From Calvatia gigantea (lineage: Eukaryota; Basidiomycota; Agaricomycetes; Agaricales; Lycoperdaceae): a stretch of DNA of 64,000 bases. This document shows, piece by piece, positions 1 to 9,900 of this stretch. The stretch's first letter is position 1, and each line of letters begins with the position of its first letter. The stretch spans positions 2,108,001 through 2,172,000 of the forward strand of contig JACAAK010000002.1 of the NCBI GenBank assembly GCA_025093985.1. Reading direction: 5' to 3'. The notes beneath the pieces are model-generated. The model was not told where the DNA came from. It searched no databases and saw nothing but the letters and a program-made list of their open reading frames with translations. The position numbers and the translations under genes were made by a program.

Positions 1-14
1 TCGTTCCTGCGATC

Positions 15-1959
15 ATGCCCAGGGAAATTGTAACAGTGCAGCTCGGACAATGCGGGAACCAGAGTGCGTTGACATCACTGTATAATTTGCATCTGGCCAA
101 GAAATTAAACTTACGGTATAGTGGGTTCTGTGTTCTGGCAGCGACTTTGTGCCGAACATGGAATTAGCAAAGAGGGTATTCTTGAGGAATGGGCGACTGA
201 AGGGGGGGACAGAAAGGATGTGTTTTTTTACCAGGCGGATGATGAACACTACATACCTAGAGCGATTCTTGTTGATCTTGAACCTCGCGTGCGTATTATT
301 TCTGATTGGTTCTACCTGGACTAAGTTAAAGGAAACACCTGAAGGTAATCAATACTATCCTAGGTTCATCGTATGCCAATCTCTACAACCCTGAAAACAT
401 TTTCTTGTCAACGGACGGAGGGGGCGCTGGAAATAATTGGGCACAGGGATATTCTGCAGGAGAGAAGATATACGAAGAAGTCATGGAGATGGTGGATCGC
501 GAAGCTGAGGGCAGTGATTCGCTTGAGGTATGATCTATCTATATGTTACGCCTTTACCCACCTTCACCTACATTTTTTCGTTTATCCTTTCTTCGTTTTT
601 TTTCACACGAGCCTATCAACCGACTGACGTGCTCTTAACTCGCAGGGTTTTATGCTTATGCACTCCATTGCAGGCGGTACTGGTTCAGGTCTTGGTTCCT
701 TCCTCCTCGAGAGGCTCAATGATAAGTTCCCAAAGAAGCTTATACAGACGTACAGCGTATTCCCGAATGCGCAGGAAGGCGATGTCGTAGTGCAGCCGTA
801 TAATTCGCTGCTCACACTCAAACGACTGGTGAACCACGCAGATTCGGTCGTGGTGCTGGACAACGGAGCTTTGGCCCGGATATCAGCGGATAGGCTACAT
901 ATCCAGACACCATCGTTTGACCAGACGAATCAATTGGTATGTGAGCTGATTGGTCTAACACTGGCTATTTGCGAAGGATTAATGGGCGTAGGTCTCAACC
1001 GTCATGGCCGCTAGCACACAGACATTGCGGTATCCTGGATATATGAATAACGATCTTGTGGGAATTATTGCGTCGTTGATACCAACTCCTCGGTGTCATT
1101 TCCTGATGACGTCGTATACGCCGTTCACAAGCGATCAAATAGATAAGGTACTTCGCTACCATTCTTTGAGCCTTCTCAGAGACGGCCAACTCAACTTTTG
1201 TTTTGATGGCGGGTAGGCTAAACCTATCCGCCGAACGACCGTTCTAGATGTCATGCGCAGGTTACTACAACCCAAGAACAGGATGGTTTCTACAACGCCT
1301 AGCAAAACCGCATGCTACATCTCCATCTTGAACATCATCCAAGGTGATGTTGATCCCACAGACGTAAGGATGGGCATAACTGGCCGTTTCCTGTTGAACT
1401 GATTCTTGATGTTATTCAAACAGGTACACCAGTCATTGCTTCGCATCCGTGAAAGACAACTTGCCAACTTTATCCCATGGGGTCCCGCATCAATACAGGT
1501 CGCCTTGACACGCAGATCTCCATATGTCACAACAAACCATCGTGTTAGTGGATTGATGTTGGCGAACCACACAAGTATAGCTTCGGTGAGTTGCTTATCA
1601 AAAGTGAAGCCTAGATCCGGAAGTTCTGAAGTCAATTCTGCTGGTCTAGTTGTTCAAACGGATGTTGGATCAGTTTGATCGGTTGAGGCGGCGGAATGCC
1701 TTTTTGGAACAGTACAAAAGGCAGAGGATGTTTGAGAATGGACTTGAAGAGTTTGATGATGCTCGGTATAGTTACCCATAGACTGATTGGGCCTTGTCCT
1801 GATGATATTCTAGGGCAACGTGTGAAGAGCTTTTAAAAGAATACAAAGCATGTGAAAGTGCCGATTATATCTCTTATGTGAGTTCTCCTTCTCACTTCAA
1901 TATTGGGGCCTTTACAACTCATGTTCCAGGGGGGTACTGAGACGGAGGCAGCAACGTAG
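15..1959 (+). CDS. TUBG: Gamma-tubulin
   Basis: Nucleates microtubules at the spindle pole body as part of the gamma-tubulin complex. The protein opens [16 protein letters not shown], the family N-terminus, and carries the tubulin nucleotide-binding signature [10 protein letters not shown] (around 670-700) after a GFMLMHS lead-in. Further family blocks follow: [37 protein letters not shown] and PFTSDQIDK. Several short introns interrupt it; the first, about 74-120, joins NQ to [19 protein letters not shown]. The last exon reads through ISY into GGTETEAAT and stops at 1957-1959. The start lies only 15 bases into the window, so the promoter is not visible. Identity is near certain; exact exon borders in the middle are less so. 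Confidence 0.95.
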
Positions 1960-2118
1960 GTACATAGGTGTATCAGGTGTAGTATTAGCTTGTACGTCTT
2001 GCTGTAACAGTGTGGATTCATTTTGATAACCTATACATTGGTGTATCTCGTGGGTTATGGGTGGACGAAGTGACAGTGAATCTAACGAGATGCTAAAGGC
2101 AGAGAGGATGACAAAGAT

Positions 2119-2842
2119 TTAGGTTTTCTTTGGCGCATCCAATTTCTTCCCAATATCGTTACCTAAAAATATACAAAATTGAGAGCGAGGAATCACCCAA
2201 ATACCTGAAGAAAACCCACCCCTTAGCTTTACTTTGAGGATTCTTTCAAGCTTGCCCAAAATCTGGGGGTTAGGGATAGCCTTGCCGGACTCGTAATCTT
2301 GTAGCACGGAAGTTTTCTCGTTAATTTTTTGTGCTAGATCTTTTTGTGCGAGTTCAAGTTCCTGTCGAGCAGTTTGTATTGCCTAAGGCATAGAATAGTG
2401 TAAGAATCGTGGGAGAAGGCTGATGCTGATTAAAAAGTGGATCACGAACCCGTCCGACACTGGGCAAAACCTTTGGAGGCGGGGCAACCTCATTCTCGCG
2501 GTCAAGTTTCGCTATGCGTTGGTGGTCGGTACCTACTAAAGCGTTAGGGGTTGTGGTCTCGAATTTAGCGACTGAACGCACTTTGGTGGGCTTTATTACC
2601 TCCGGCGGAAACCTTCTTGTCTACCGATACAACAGCGCCAGAGCGACGAGCCTAAACTCCAATGAGTACACCATGTAGTTCTACGAGGTAGTCAAACGCA
2701 CGGCTGGGGAGGAATCAGCCAGAGGTTCCACCGTGATAGAGCCAACAAAAGACTTACCGTTCAAGTCGGAATCCTTCTTTGTAACTTTTGCTACCTGTCT
2801 CTTGTAACCAACGACAAGCTTGGAGTCCCAGTCGTTATCCAT
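2119..2842 (-). CDS. MBF1: Multiprotein-bridging factor 1 (transcriptional coactivator)
   Basis: Small coactivator that bridges bZIP activators of the Gcn4 type and TATA-binding protein; in yeast it also limits frameshifting at stalled ribosomes. The start reads [17 protein letters not shown], a typical MBF1 N-terminus. The Cro/C1-type helix-turn-helix ends with [20 protein letters not shown], then [10 protein letters not shown] final intron (GT near 2219, AG near 2163) joins KLRG to [13 protein letters not shown] and the stop. The length, about 150 aa over several exons, fits the family. It is divergent from the tetraspanin across 960 bp that hold three Gcn4-type sites (listed separately). 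Confidence 0.93.
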
Positions 2843-2986
2843 AATCGTTAAAATACTTTACAGGCGATAGGAATGTGTAAGGGTGTGGGTGTGGGTATGA
2901 GTGCGACGAGAAGTTTAGGATGACGGAAGCCAGGAACAACGAAGAGTTTTATAACACTGTGACATGTCACGACGCAAACGTATGCC

Positions 2987-3075
2987 TGACTCAACGGAGG
3001 GGGAGGCGATGCTCAAGCGCTCAAGGTTACTCTGGTGTCGGCTGCAGGCTGAGTACTGAGTCAACGTCTGACTCA
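2987..3075. promoter_or_regulatory. Cluster of three TGA(C/G)TCA (Gcn4/CPC1/AP-1 type) sites
   Basis: Perfect 7-mers lie at 2987-2993 (TGACTCA), 3057-3063 (TGAGTCA) and 3069-3075 (TGACTCA), 145-233 bp upstream of the MBF1 start codon. The motif is the established binding site of fungal bZIP factors Gcn4/CPC1. The last two are 12 bp apart, about one helical turn. Function here is inferred. Confidence 0.5.
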
Positions 3076-3470
3076 ATGCTGAGTTTGTTTGACCAAGACC
3101 GAGGGTAAATAATAATAATAAAACAGAATTTTAGTTGACAGGCCTGCCTGGGTATTACGAAATGCACCGCCCCGTAATTAATAAAAACACCAGTTTATTT
3201 CCAGAATTCGCTGGAGGGTTGACACTCAGCCCATATTATCTAGACTGACGACGAAATGGTATTCGTGACTGTTGACAAGAAGCGGGAGGTGAGAGGAAAA
3301 GGAGGGCTAGACACTGGCTAGACTCTAACAAACTTATCACAAAGGGAATAGCCGGCATGGCGACGGGCTCGTTGCCAAGAAGAATTTGATGGCTGAGTAG
3401 CGCTTACAAGTCCTGCTGTTCCGCCCATCTGTCAGCTCCTTACCCCCACCGTTTCCAGCGTAGACAGTTG

Positions 3471-3560
3471 GTACGTTTCATCTCTCCTCGTCTTTCTTTC
3501 TTTCGTTCTTTCACTAACCTTTCTTTTTCTTTTTTCTCTTCCTCTTCGTTCTTTTTGCAG
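3471..3560 (+). other. Probable 5'-UTR intron of the tetraspanin gene
   Basis: A GTACGT donor at 3471 is followed by an almost pure pyrimidine stretch and a TTTTTGCAG acceptor ending at 3560. The 90-bp interval lies upstream of the tetraspanin ATG at 3803 and outside any coding frame. Transcript evidence would be needed to confirm it. Confidence 0.5.
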
Positions 3561-3802
3561 CCGTTGCGCTAGCGCAAGACGTTGAACGTCCTTTCCTTTC
3601 TTTTTCTCCGCCTGTCGCTCGCTGGTTCTGCACCCCCTTGATTAGTCCCTCTGCCCCCCTTTCCTGTGTCGCCGTTCGCATAGCTCTTCTCTGGGAGAGA
3701 GAGAACCATCCCCGCCAACACCGACTTCGACATCCCAACTCGTCTTCACCTACCTCTTCCTACTCTCTCAAATACGTTTATCTTGTTCAGTAATCAGTCA
3801 AG

Positions 3803-4685
3803 ATGGTTTCCAGAAAATTGATGGGTGTTTGGGCCGCCTTAGATTTCCTTCTGCTTGCCGCTGGCGCGGTTGCACTTGCGCTTTCCATTGTCTGGCGGAG
3901 ACCCGATTTGTTGATGAACATGGTTTTGTCCAATGCAGACCTCACTGGTACGTGTTTAACCTCCGTTTGGCACCATCTCTAACGTACTCCCAGCCGGTTC
4001 CGTTCTGGGGGTTGCACTTATTATCACCTTTTTCATTTCTATTGCTGGGGTCGTCCAACGCAACCATATTACCATTGGCTTGGTCATCACCAACTACGTT
4101 CTCTTAATCGACGCTATTGGCATCGTTATCATCGGCACCTTCGTCTGGTTCTTCACTCTTGAGGAACAGAAGAATTTCTCTGCGTTGTGGAATGCAACCA
4201 CCCCGGACAACCGTCGACAACTCCAGGACAAGGTGCGTTACCTTTTCCATTTTCACGGATTTTCTCTTCTGAAGATGTCTTAAACAGTTCAACTGCTGCG
4301 GGTACTACAACAGCACCGATTCCGCAGAGATTGGTGGCTACTGCAGAAGCCCGGATTTCATTAAAGGCCTTAACGAAACTATCCTCTCAAACTTCTGCGT
4401 CACACCTATTACCAACTTCGCTGATATGACTTTGAATAACATCTTCACGTAAGTAGGCATGCACCTCGTCTGTCTTTTGGTCTAACCTCAATCTTCAGAA
4501 CCGTATATGGCTTCATGGCGATTGTCCTTTGTCTCCTGCTAGCCACCTTGTGTGTAATCAAGAAGGTTAGTCCGTTGCTTCTTGTATGCTTACAGGTCTG
4601 CTTGCTGACGAACGAACCGCAGAGACACGAAGACGAGCGGTTCAAGAAAATCGATGCGAAGCGGGGAGGCAAGGGTTTCGTGTAA
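3803..4685 (+). CDS. Tetraspanin
   Basis: Four-pass membrane protein that organises membrane microdomains; in plant-pathogenic fungi some members are needed for host penetration. It begins MVSRKLMGVWAALDF, followed by hydrophobic segments around residues 8-28, 48-68 and 75-100 (VALIITFFISIAGVVQ, NYVLLIDAIGIVIIGTFVWFF). A large extracellular loop carries the diagnostic CCG motif (FNCCGYYN) with further Cys residues (YCRSPDF, NFCVTP). A last hydrophobic segment (GFMAIVLCLLLATLCVI) leads to a short basic tail ending GGKGFV. About four short introns; roughly 205 aa, the usual fungal tetraspanin size. Subclass not assigned. Confidence 0.85.
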
Positions 4686-4960
4686 ATTCCTCTGGCGTAG
4701 GATTGCCCACTCGGATGGGTCACCATTTTTTTATTCCCTCAGTTGTTTTACCTCTTTTGCGTGGTGTCACCAGCAGGCACTATCTTCTCGTCCATTGTAC
4801 ATAGACTTCGCGTTGTACAAGCACCGTCGTTCATATCTTTAAAGACGGAATACGATATCATGTTGAGAATTATTGTTTCCGATATTAAAAGGGATATGTC
4901 ACCTGTGTTCAGACTCCGATCATCACACCGTTGACGCACAACCATAAGGCGTCCTACATA

Positions 4961-5964
4961 ATGCCTAAAGGCAAGAAATGCAAGCCTCCTATCTCTAAAC
5001 CCGACATAATAAGCGGTTCATCGAGCAAACCGCGAGCTAGCCGAAACGTTATTCGTAGATTCCATGTGTTGATCAAAGCCCAAACCAACCTGAAGAACAA
5101 ACTTAAACTCAATCCCTCCGAAGCAGAAGAACTCGCAAGGGTAAATGAGGAAATCGAGGAGCTTGGTGGTCTGAAGGCATACCAGCAGATGTCAGCAATC
5201 GGTCAGGGCAACGATCGAGGTGGAGGGGCAGAGAAGGTTTTCATTGGATGGTTGAAGGAAATGGGGGTGCATCAAGGGAGGGAAGGAGATCTACGGTGCC
5301 TGGAGTCGTTTCACTTATTGGGGGGGTTTATAGGCATTGATATACTTGCTTCCCCTACCTAGATTGCTGGAAGTAGGAGCTTTGAAACCAGACAACTATC
5401 AGTCGTGCAGTTCATGGATCCAGAATACGCCTATCGACTTGCGGTCACGACATCCCGCTATTAGAGAACAGGACTTCTTGCTTCTGGATCCTACGGGAAT
5501 CGAAGAGAAGTGGGGTGCTATCAGCTTGAGCCTTGTCGTCAATTTTGTACCTGACCCAAAGGACAGAGGTGAGCAATGAAACTAGTCTGGCATCATCCCC
5601 TAGATTGGTGTCACACAGGTCGTATGCTTAATCTGGCCCACACTATCCTCGAGCATGGAGGCTACTTATTCCTCGCTGTAAGTCAAGTTCGATCTCCTGC
5701 TTTCCATCTTACCTCAGTCGTTCAAAGCTTCCTCTACCTTGTGTCACTAATTCGCGCTATTTAACGTTTGAACATCTCTCCGGGCTCATGGAAACCGTTG
5801 GGTTTACGCAGCTTAAATGTCGATGGAGGGAAGGGGGGAAAATGGCATATTGGTTATACCAAAAGAAGGACGCACGTCAGTCGTCAAAGGACAGCAAATT
5901 CGCGAAGAAAGTTATTCTACGCCAGGGAAACAGAAACAACTTCACAATTCTGCTGGAGGCCTAA
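4961..5964 (+). CDS. BMT2: 25S rRNA adenine-N(1) methyltransferase, BMT2 type
   Basis: SAM-dependent nucleolar enzyme that in yeast makes m1A2142 on 25S rRNA. It starts MPKGKKCKPPISKPDII. The N-terminal block LKNKLKLNPSEAEELARVNEE and the AYQQMSAIGQGNDRGGGAEKVF segment match the family layout. Downstream come LLEVGALKPDNY, ending in the conserved TPIDLRSRHPAIREQDFLL, then WGAISLSLVVNFVPDPKDRG and MLNLAHTILEHGGYLFLAV. The terminal exon reads KMAYWLYQKK and then KVILRQGNRNNFTILLEA before the stop. An in-frame ATG at 4931 would add ten residues; 4961 matches the family start better. It lies about 275 bp downstream of the tetraspanin on the same strand. Confidence 0.85.
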
Positions 5965-6296
5965 TAACAGCAACTCAGTCACCTTTCCTTAAGTACTATC
6001 GGTGATTGACCGATTCAACCTCCCAGTCTTTTTCGAGACCGATCACGTCGTCCAAGATCGTTTTCGCCAGTCGAGCCCACGGAGCCGAAAGTTACAGCAG
6101 ATCACATGGCTCTGGGCCGTTATTTCTATAATTCTTCCGGCTCGAGATAGTGAATCAGACGCGTACTTAAGCTGTGTACTGGATAATTCATCTGGCTGTG
6201 CCTTTTCATATCCCTTATCGACCTTGACATTGTTCTCTTGCACACTTACTAAAACTGCTTACTTCTACGAGAGCACAGCGATCAACCAGGGGATAA
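5965..6296. other. Intergenic region, no gene seen
   Basis: About 330 bp between the BMT2-like gene and the nucleotidase gene, both on the plus strand. Open frames here show no recognisable motif and no coherent splice structure. It presumably holds the 3' end of one transcript and the promoter of the next. Confidence 0.5.
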
Positions 6297-8952
6297 ATGT
6301 CAAAACTATCCTTAATACACTTCAACGATGTTTATCGCGTGTCCCCACAAAAGATCGGAGAATCTGGAGAGACCATCGATGTCACACAGTTCGCTGCGCT
6401 TGTAGATGAGTTGAGAGGAGGATGGCCGGAGAGGAACGGGGATGGGAAGCGAGATGGACTTGTATTATTTTCTGGAGATCTGTTTTCGCCCTCCGTCGAG
6501 AGCTCAGTGACGCGAGGAAGCCATATGGTGAGTCTATCCGTTGTTCGATCCCCTATCCTCACCCTGAGCTGTATTATAGGTACCAGTCATGAATACGATT
6601 GGAGTCGATGTTGCACTTACGGGTATGTCTGTTCCGGACTCTAATTAAATTCTCGACTGGATCGTTTGTACATTTCCAGGAAACCACGATTTCGACTTTG
6701 GTGGGTTATGTGTCGAATAGATTGAGGTGCAACCATTAATGGGATATTTAGGATACCCTCACCTGACAAAACTCGTGCAAGATTCCACATACGTCTGTTG
6801 AATCCCGTGTTCCATCTTTAGCCTTGCGTTGACGCCACCCTAGCCATGGATTTTAAGCAACATCGTTGATAGCACCACGGGTGAAACCCCTAAGTATCTC
6901 CACCCGTTCCAGGTCATCGAACGGTGTGGAGTGCGCATTGGGATAATTGGCCTTGTTGAAAAGTACGTGACCTTATCCGAAAACCAAGTTCACGTACCAC
7001 AACTTGTGCTGTCATAGGGAATGGATTGCTACCGTATCGTCCTGGCCGGCAGAATTCAAGTACAGGGATATGGCTGAGGCAGGGCGTGAACTGTCCAGAC
7101 TCTTGCGAGATCCAAATGGGGAGCATCGTTGCGACGTTATCATTGCCCTCACCCATGCACGGTGAATGTTTTGACCTGAACGAACATATTCCGTACTTAT
7201 ATCCGTTCCAGGTTGCCCAACGTGAGATACTTTGGGTTGACGTCCTGATGATCGAATTAATATATTATTGGCAGGATATTAAGCTCGCAAAACAAATTCT
7301 AGCTCTATCCCCGTCCACCCAGAGTACTCAGCCTATTGTGAACGAGCATGGAGCTGACATTCTTCTTGGAGGTCATGACCACCTTTACTTTGTCAGCAAA
7401 GGTATGAGCAAATGGGAGGGCTACGACAAATCAAAGGAAATGCTAGGAGCTAAAGGCGATAAGGGTGATGTCCTTGTAATTAAAAGTGGATGTGACTTCA
7501 GAAGCCTGAGTGAACTCACCCTGGAGTTCGAGGATACTCCCGAAGGAAGTGTCAGGCGAAAAATCATCAAAAATGTTACTGGTGTGTTCATGTCTTTAGG
7601 CTTAAAATACCATTGACGTATCGCGCGCCAATAGGCAAACGCCATGATATTCGACCGGGCATGAAGGCGTCTACTGAGGTGTCCGAGATTCTGAAGAATG
7701 TCTTGTCCTCTGTAGGCTCGGCATTGAAGGCACCCGTGTGTCGTACAACGATGGAGCTGGACCTACGTTCACGGTATATACGTGTCGACGAGGTAGGCCA
7801 TGCACAGCTCATTCATTCCATTGTTGGCTGAGCTCGGGGAAGTCTGCTGCCGCCGACTGGTTTGCCGATATCATCAGACACGCTTATGATGACGCCCTTT
7901 GTATGAAGGGATGTGGTGGTTCAGATGCCGTCTTGATTTGCGCGGGCACTCTTCGTGGGGACTCCAAGTATGGACCGGGTATGCGGGCCCTGTTATCCCG
8001 TCCAGTCAACCCCTTAACTTTCCTCAGGTATAATCACCCTCGGGGACATCTTGGGGATACTACCCTTTGACGATCCTGTAGTGGTATTGGAACTTGATGG
8101 CTGAAGCAATTTGGGATGCGCTGGAGGCTGCTTTGGAAGCTTGGCCAGCACAAGAAGGGTGAGTAATTACCTGTTGGGCGATGAATGGTTCCTTCAAGGC
8201 GCATTTCACCAGGCGGTTCCCGGTAGTATCAGGCTTTAAAATTACATGGGACTCGCGCCGGCCACCTGGACAGCGCGTCCTTAGCGTTGCCTTGTTGAAG
8301 AAGTCAGAGAAGCATAAGGACGATGATTCGCCCGAGAGACTTGTGGAGGAAGAGCTTGTGCCTAGGGAGAAAGAGGGGAAAAAATATAGCGTTGTGACGC
8401 GGGATTATATGGCTGAAGGTCACGATGGTTTCATTGCATTGAAGGGAAAACCATACCTCATTGACCATGAGAGTGGAAGCATCATGAGCACCATTGTCAG
8501 GAAATACTTACTTGGTATGTAATCATTTCCCGGGTGCAGGGGCATGATAGGTAGCAGGCTCAATTTATTTGTCGGCAGGGTCTCAATTCGTGAACAAGCT
8601 GGTGCGATCAATGGGACCTGAGAGACCTCAAAATCTCTCGGAGAGTACGAAAATTACCTTCAAAGAGGCGCTCAAAGAACGTACTCGGCGAAACGAGAAT
8701 GTAGCCGGAAAATGGAAGCTGGCCATTGAGCAAGTGACCCACCGCGCCAGGTCCCATAATCACTACCAGAAAAATATGAAGGTATCGGCAACGGAGCATA
8801 TGAGTTCGGTTGATGTATTCGATGGGTCCACCACGAGAAAAGGACAGGAGTGCCTCATATTGGACCACGGTGAAGTCGATAAGGACCTTCTGATAATTAG
8901 TCCTGAGGCAGACGGGAGATTGAAGAACATTGGGAAAGAACCTGGCCTCTAG
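6297..8952 (+). CDS. 5'-nucleotidase / UshA-like metallophosphatase family protein
   Basis: Predicted dinuclear-metal phosphoesterase hydrolysing nucleoside phosphates or related esters. The N-terminal catalytic domain shows the ordered motifs LIHFNDVYR, FSGDLFSPS, the GNHDFDFG motif (about 6680-6700), VIIALTH (about 7135-7155) and LLGGHDHLY (about 7365-7395). The C-terminal nucleotidase domain contains IVNEHGADILLGG, LVIKSGCDFRSLSEL and later SGFKITWDSRRPPGQRV, typical of the substrate-specificity domain. At least eight short introns. I see no N-terminal signal peptide and no C-terminal anchor, so a cytosolic member is more likely than a secreted one. Substrate cannot be told from sequence. 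Confidence 0.85.
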
Positions 8953-9028
8953 CGATTTAAAGTATACGTCAGACCGTTGTACAAACATGGAACGTTGCAA
9001 TGATAAGAATAAAAAAAAGGCCCCGAGT

Positions 9029-9726
9029 TTATTCAGTTTCCGTCCCTTCTAATGTTACGACCACGACCTGATTTGGTGGGTCACCACCAGTCAGTACCCG
9101 AGCGTAATGCGTCAAGGTACCAATCCCACTGCCCAGGCTAGCACCACCAAGGATAACTAAATCGAAATTTGGTATCTGCCTCGGAGCTTAGGAGATCAAT
9201 GGACGCACGATTAGCTATGTTTGCTCTGTTCCAAAATATTGCTGGTGTCAACATGGCCATTATGACTGCACCAACGGTCGAGTGATCCCGTGCTCGTATA
9301 CGATTGGTCTGGAATTTTTGGGAGGGAATCAAGACCCAGCACTCAGAGCTTAAATGCCGATCACTATATGCTGCTCACATCATAGGTGACTTCGAGTCTA
9401 CGTTGATGAACAAATTCTCCGTTGGAATTCTTGTATCGTCCATAAGCAGCCCCACCACCACAAGCTGTACCTGTTGGGTTTCAGGAATTTTTTTAAAAAA
9501 AACCTTATGTCACCCCTGAGCGTTTATGACCCAACGTACCTGTCAGGCCTCCCACCCAGGTTGCACGAAGGAATCTGTTTAAAGACCAGGCACCTCTGCC
9601 CCGTTTCGTAAGAACAATTGTGGTGTACAACGGGGGAGTAAGCAGAGAGAGTATTTGGAAGCCAGTGCTCATCGACTGACGCACGAGATAGTTTGTATCT
9701 GCATCATGAGTAGTAACTGCGGCCAT
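9029..9726 (-). CDS. Small multipass membrane protein, unknown function
   Basis: Start MAAVTTHDADTNYLVRQS at 9726; stop at 9029. Exons chain in frame: the first ends FLRATWVGGLTG, the next reads ACGGGAAYGRYKNSNGE, the third RIRARDHSTVGAVIMAML. The last, with acceptor near 9186, reads PNFDLVILGGASLGSGIG and then THYARVLTGGDPPNQ, ending TLEGTETE. Hydrophobic stretches (ILSLLTPPLYTTIVL, TVGAVIMAMLTPAIFW, FDLVILGGASLGSGIG) suggest three or four membrane segments. I do not recognise the family; a mitochondrial or ER membrane protein is possible. The start is 174 bp from the divergent start of the acidic orphan gene. Confidence 0.6.
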
Positions 9727-9900
9727 TGCAGGACTCCAGGACGGCTACATAAAGTTCCACTGAAGGTGGATTAAGTGGTGTTGGGTCAGTGCGTTGGCTT
9801 AGATAAGCATGCGTATCCCATGAAATTGCAGCCTGCCTCAAACAAGCCAGCACCATACAGTCCTTCCTCTTGTCGGCCACGTCCACTCCCACTGTTCACC

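Larger units (their letters stand above)
2843..3802. promoter_or_regulatory. Divergent intergenic region between MBF1 and tetraspanin
   Basis: This 960-bp stretch has no convincing gene. The MBF1-proximal part contains three TGA(C/G)TCA sites (2987-3075) and an AAT microsatellite (3108-3121). The tetraspanin-proximal part is strongly pyrimidine-rich (about 3480-3800), as is common in highly expressed basidiomycete promoters and leaders, and contains a likely 5'-UTR intron. Confidence 0.6.

Noticed and set aside
3514..3738. Minus-strand Lys/Arg-rich frame upstream of the tetraspanin
   Set aside because: It is the complement of a pyrimidine-rich leader; composition artefact.
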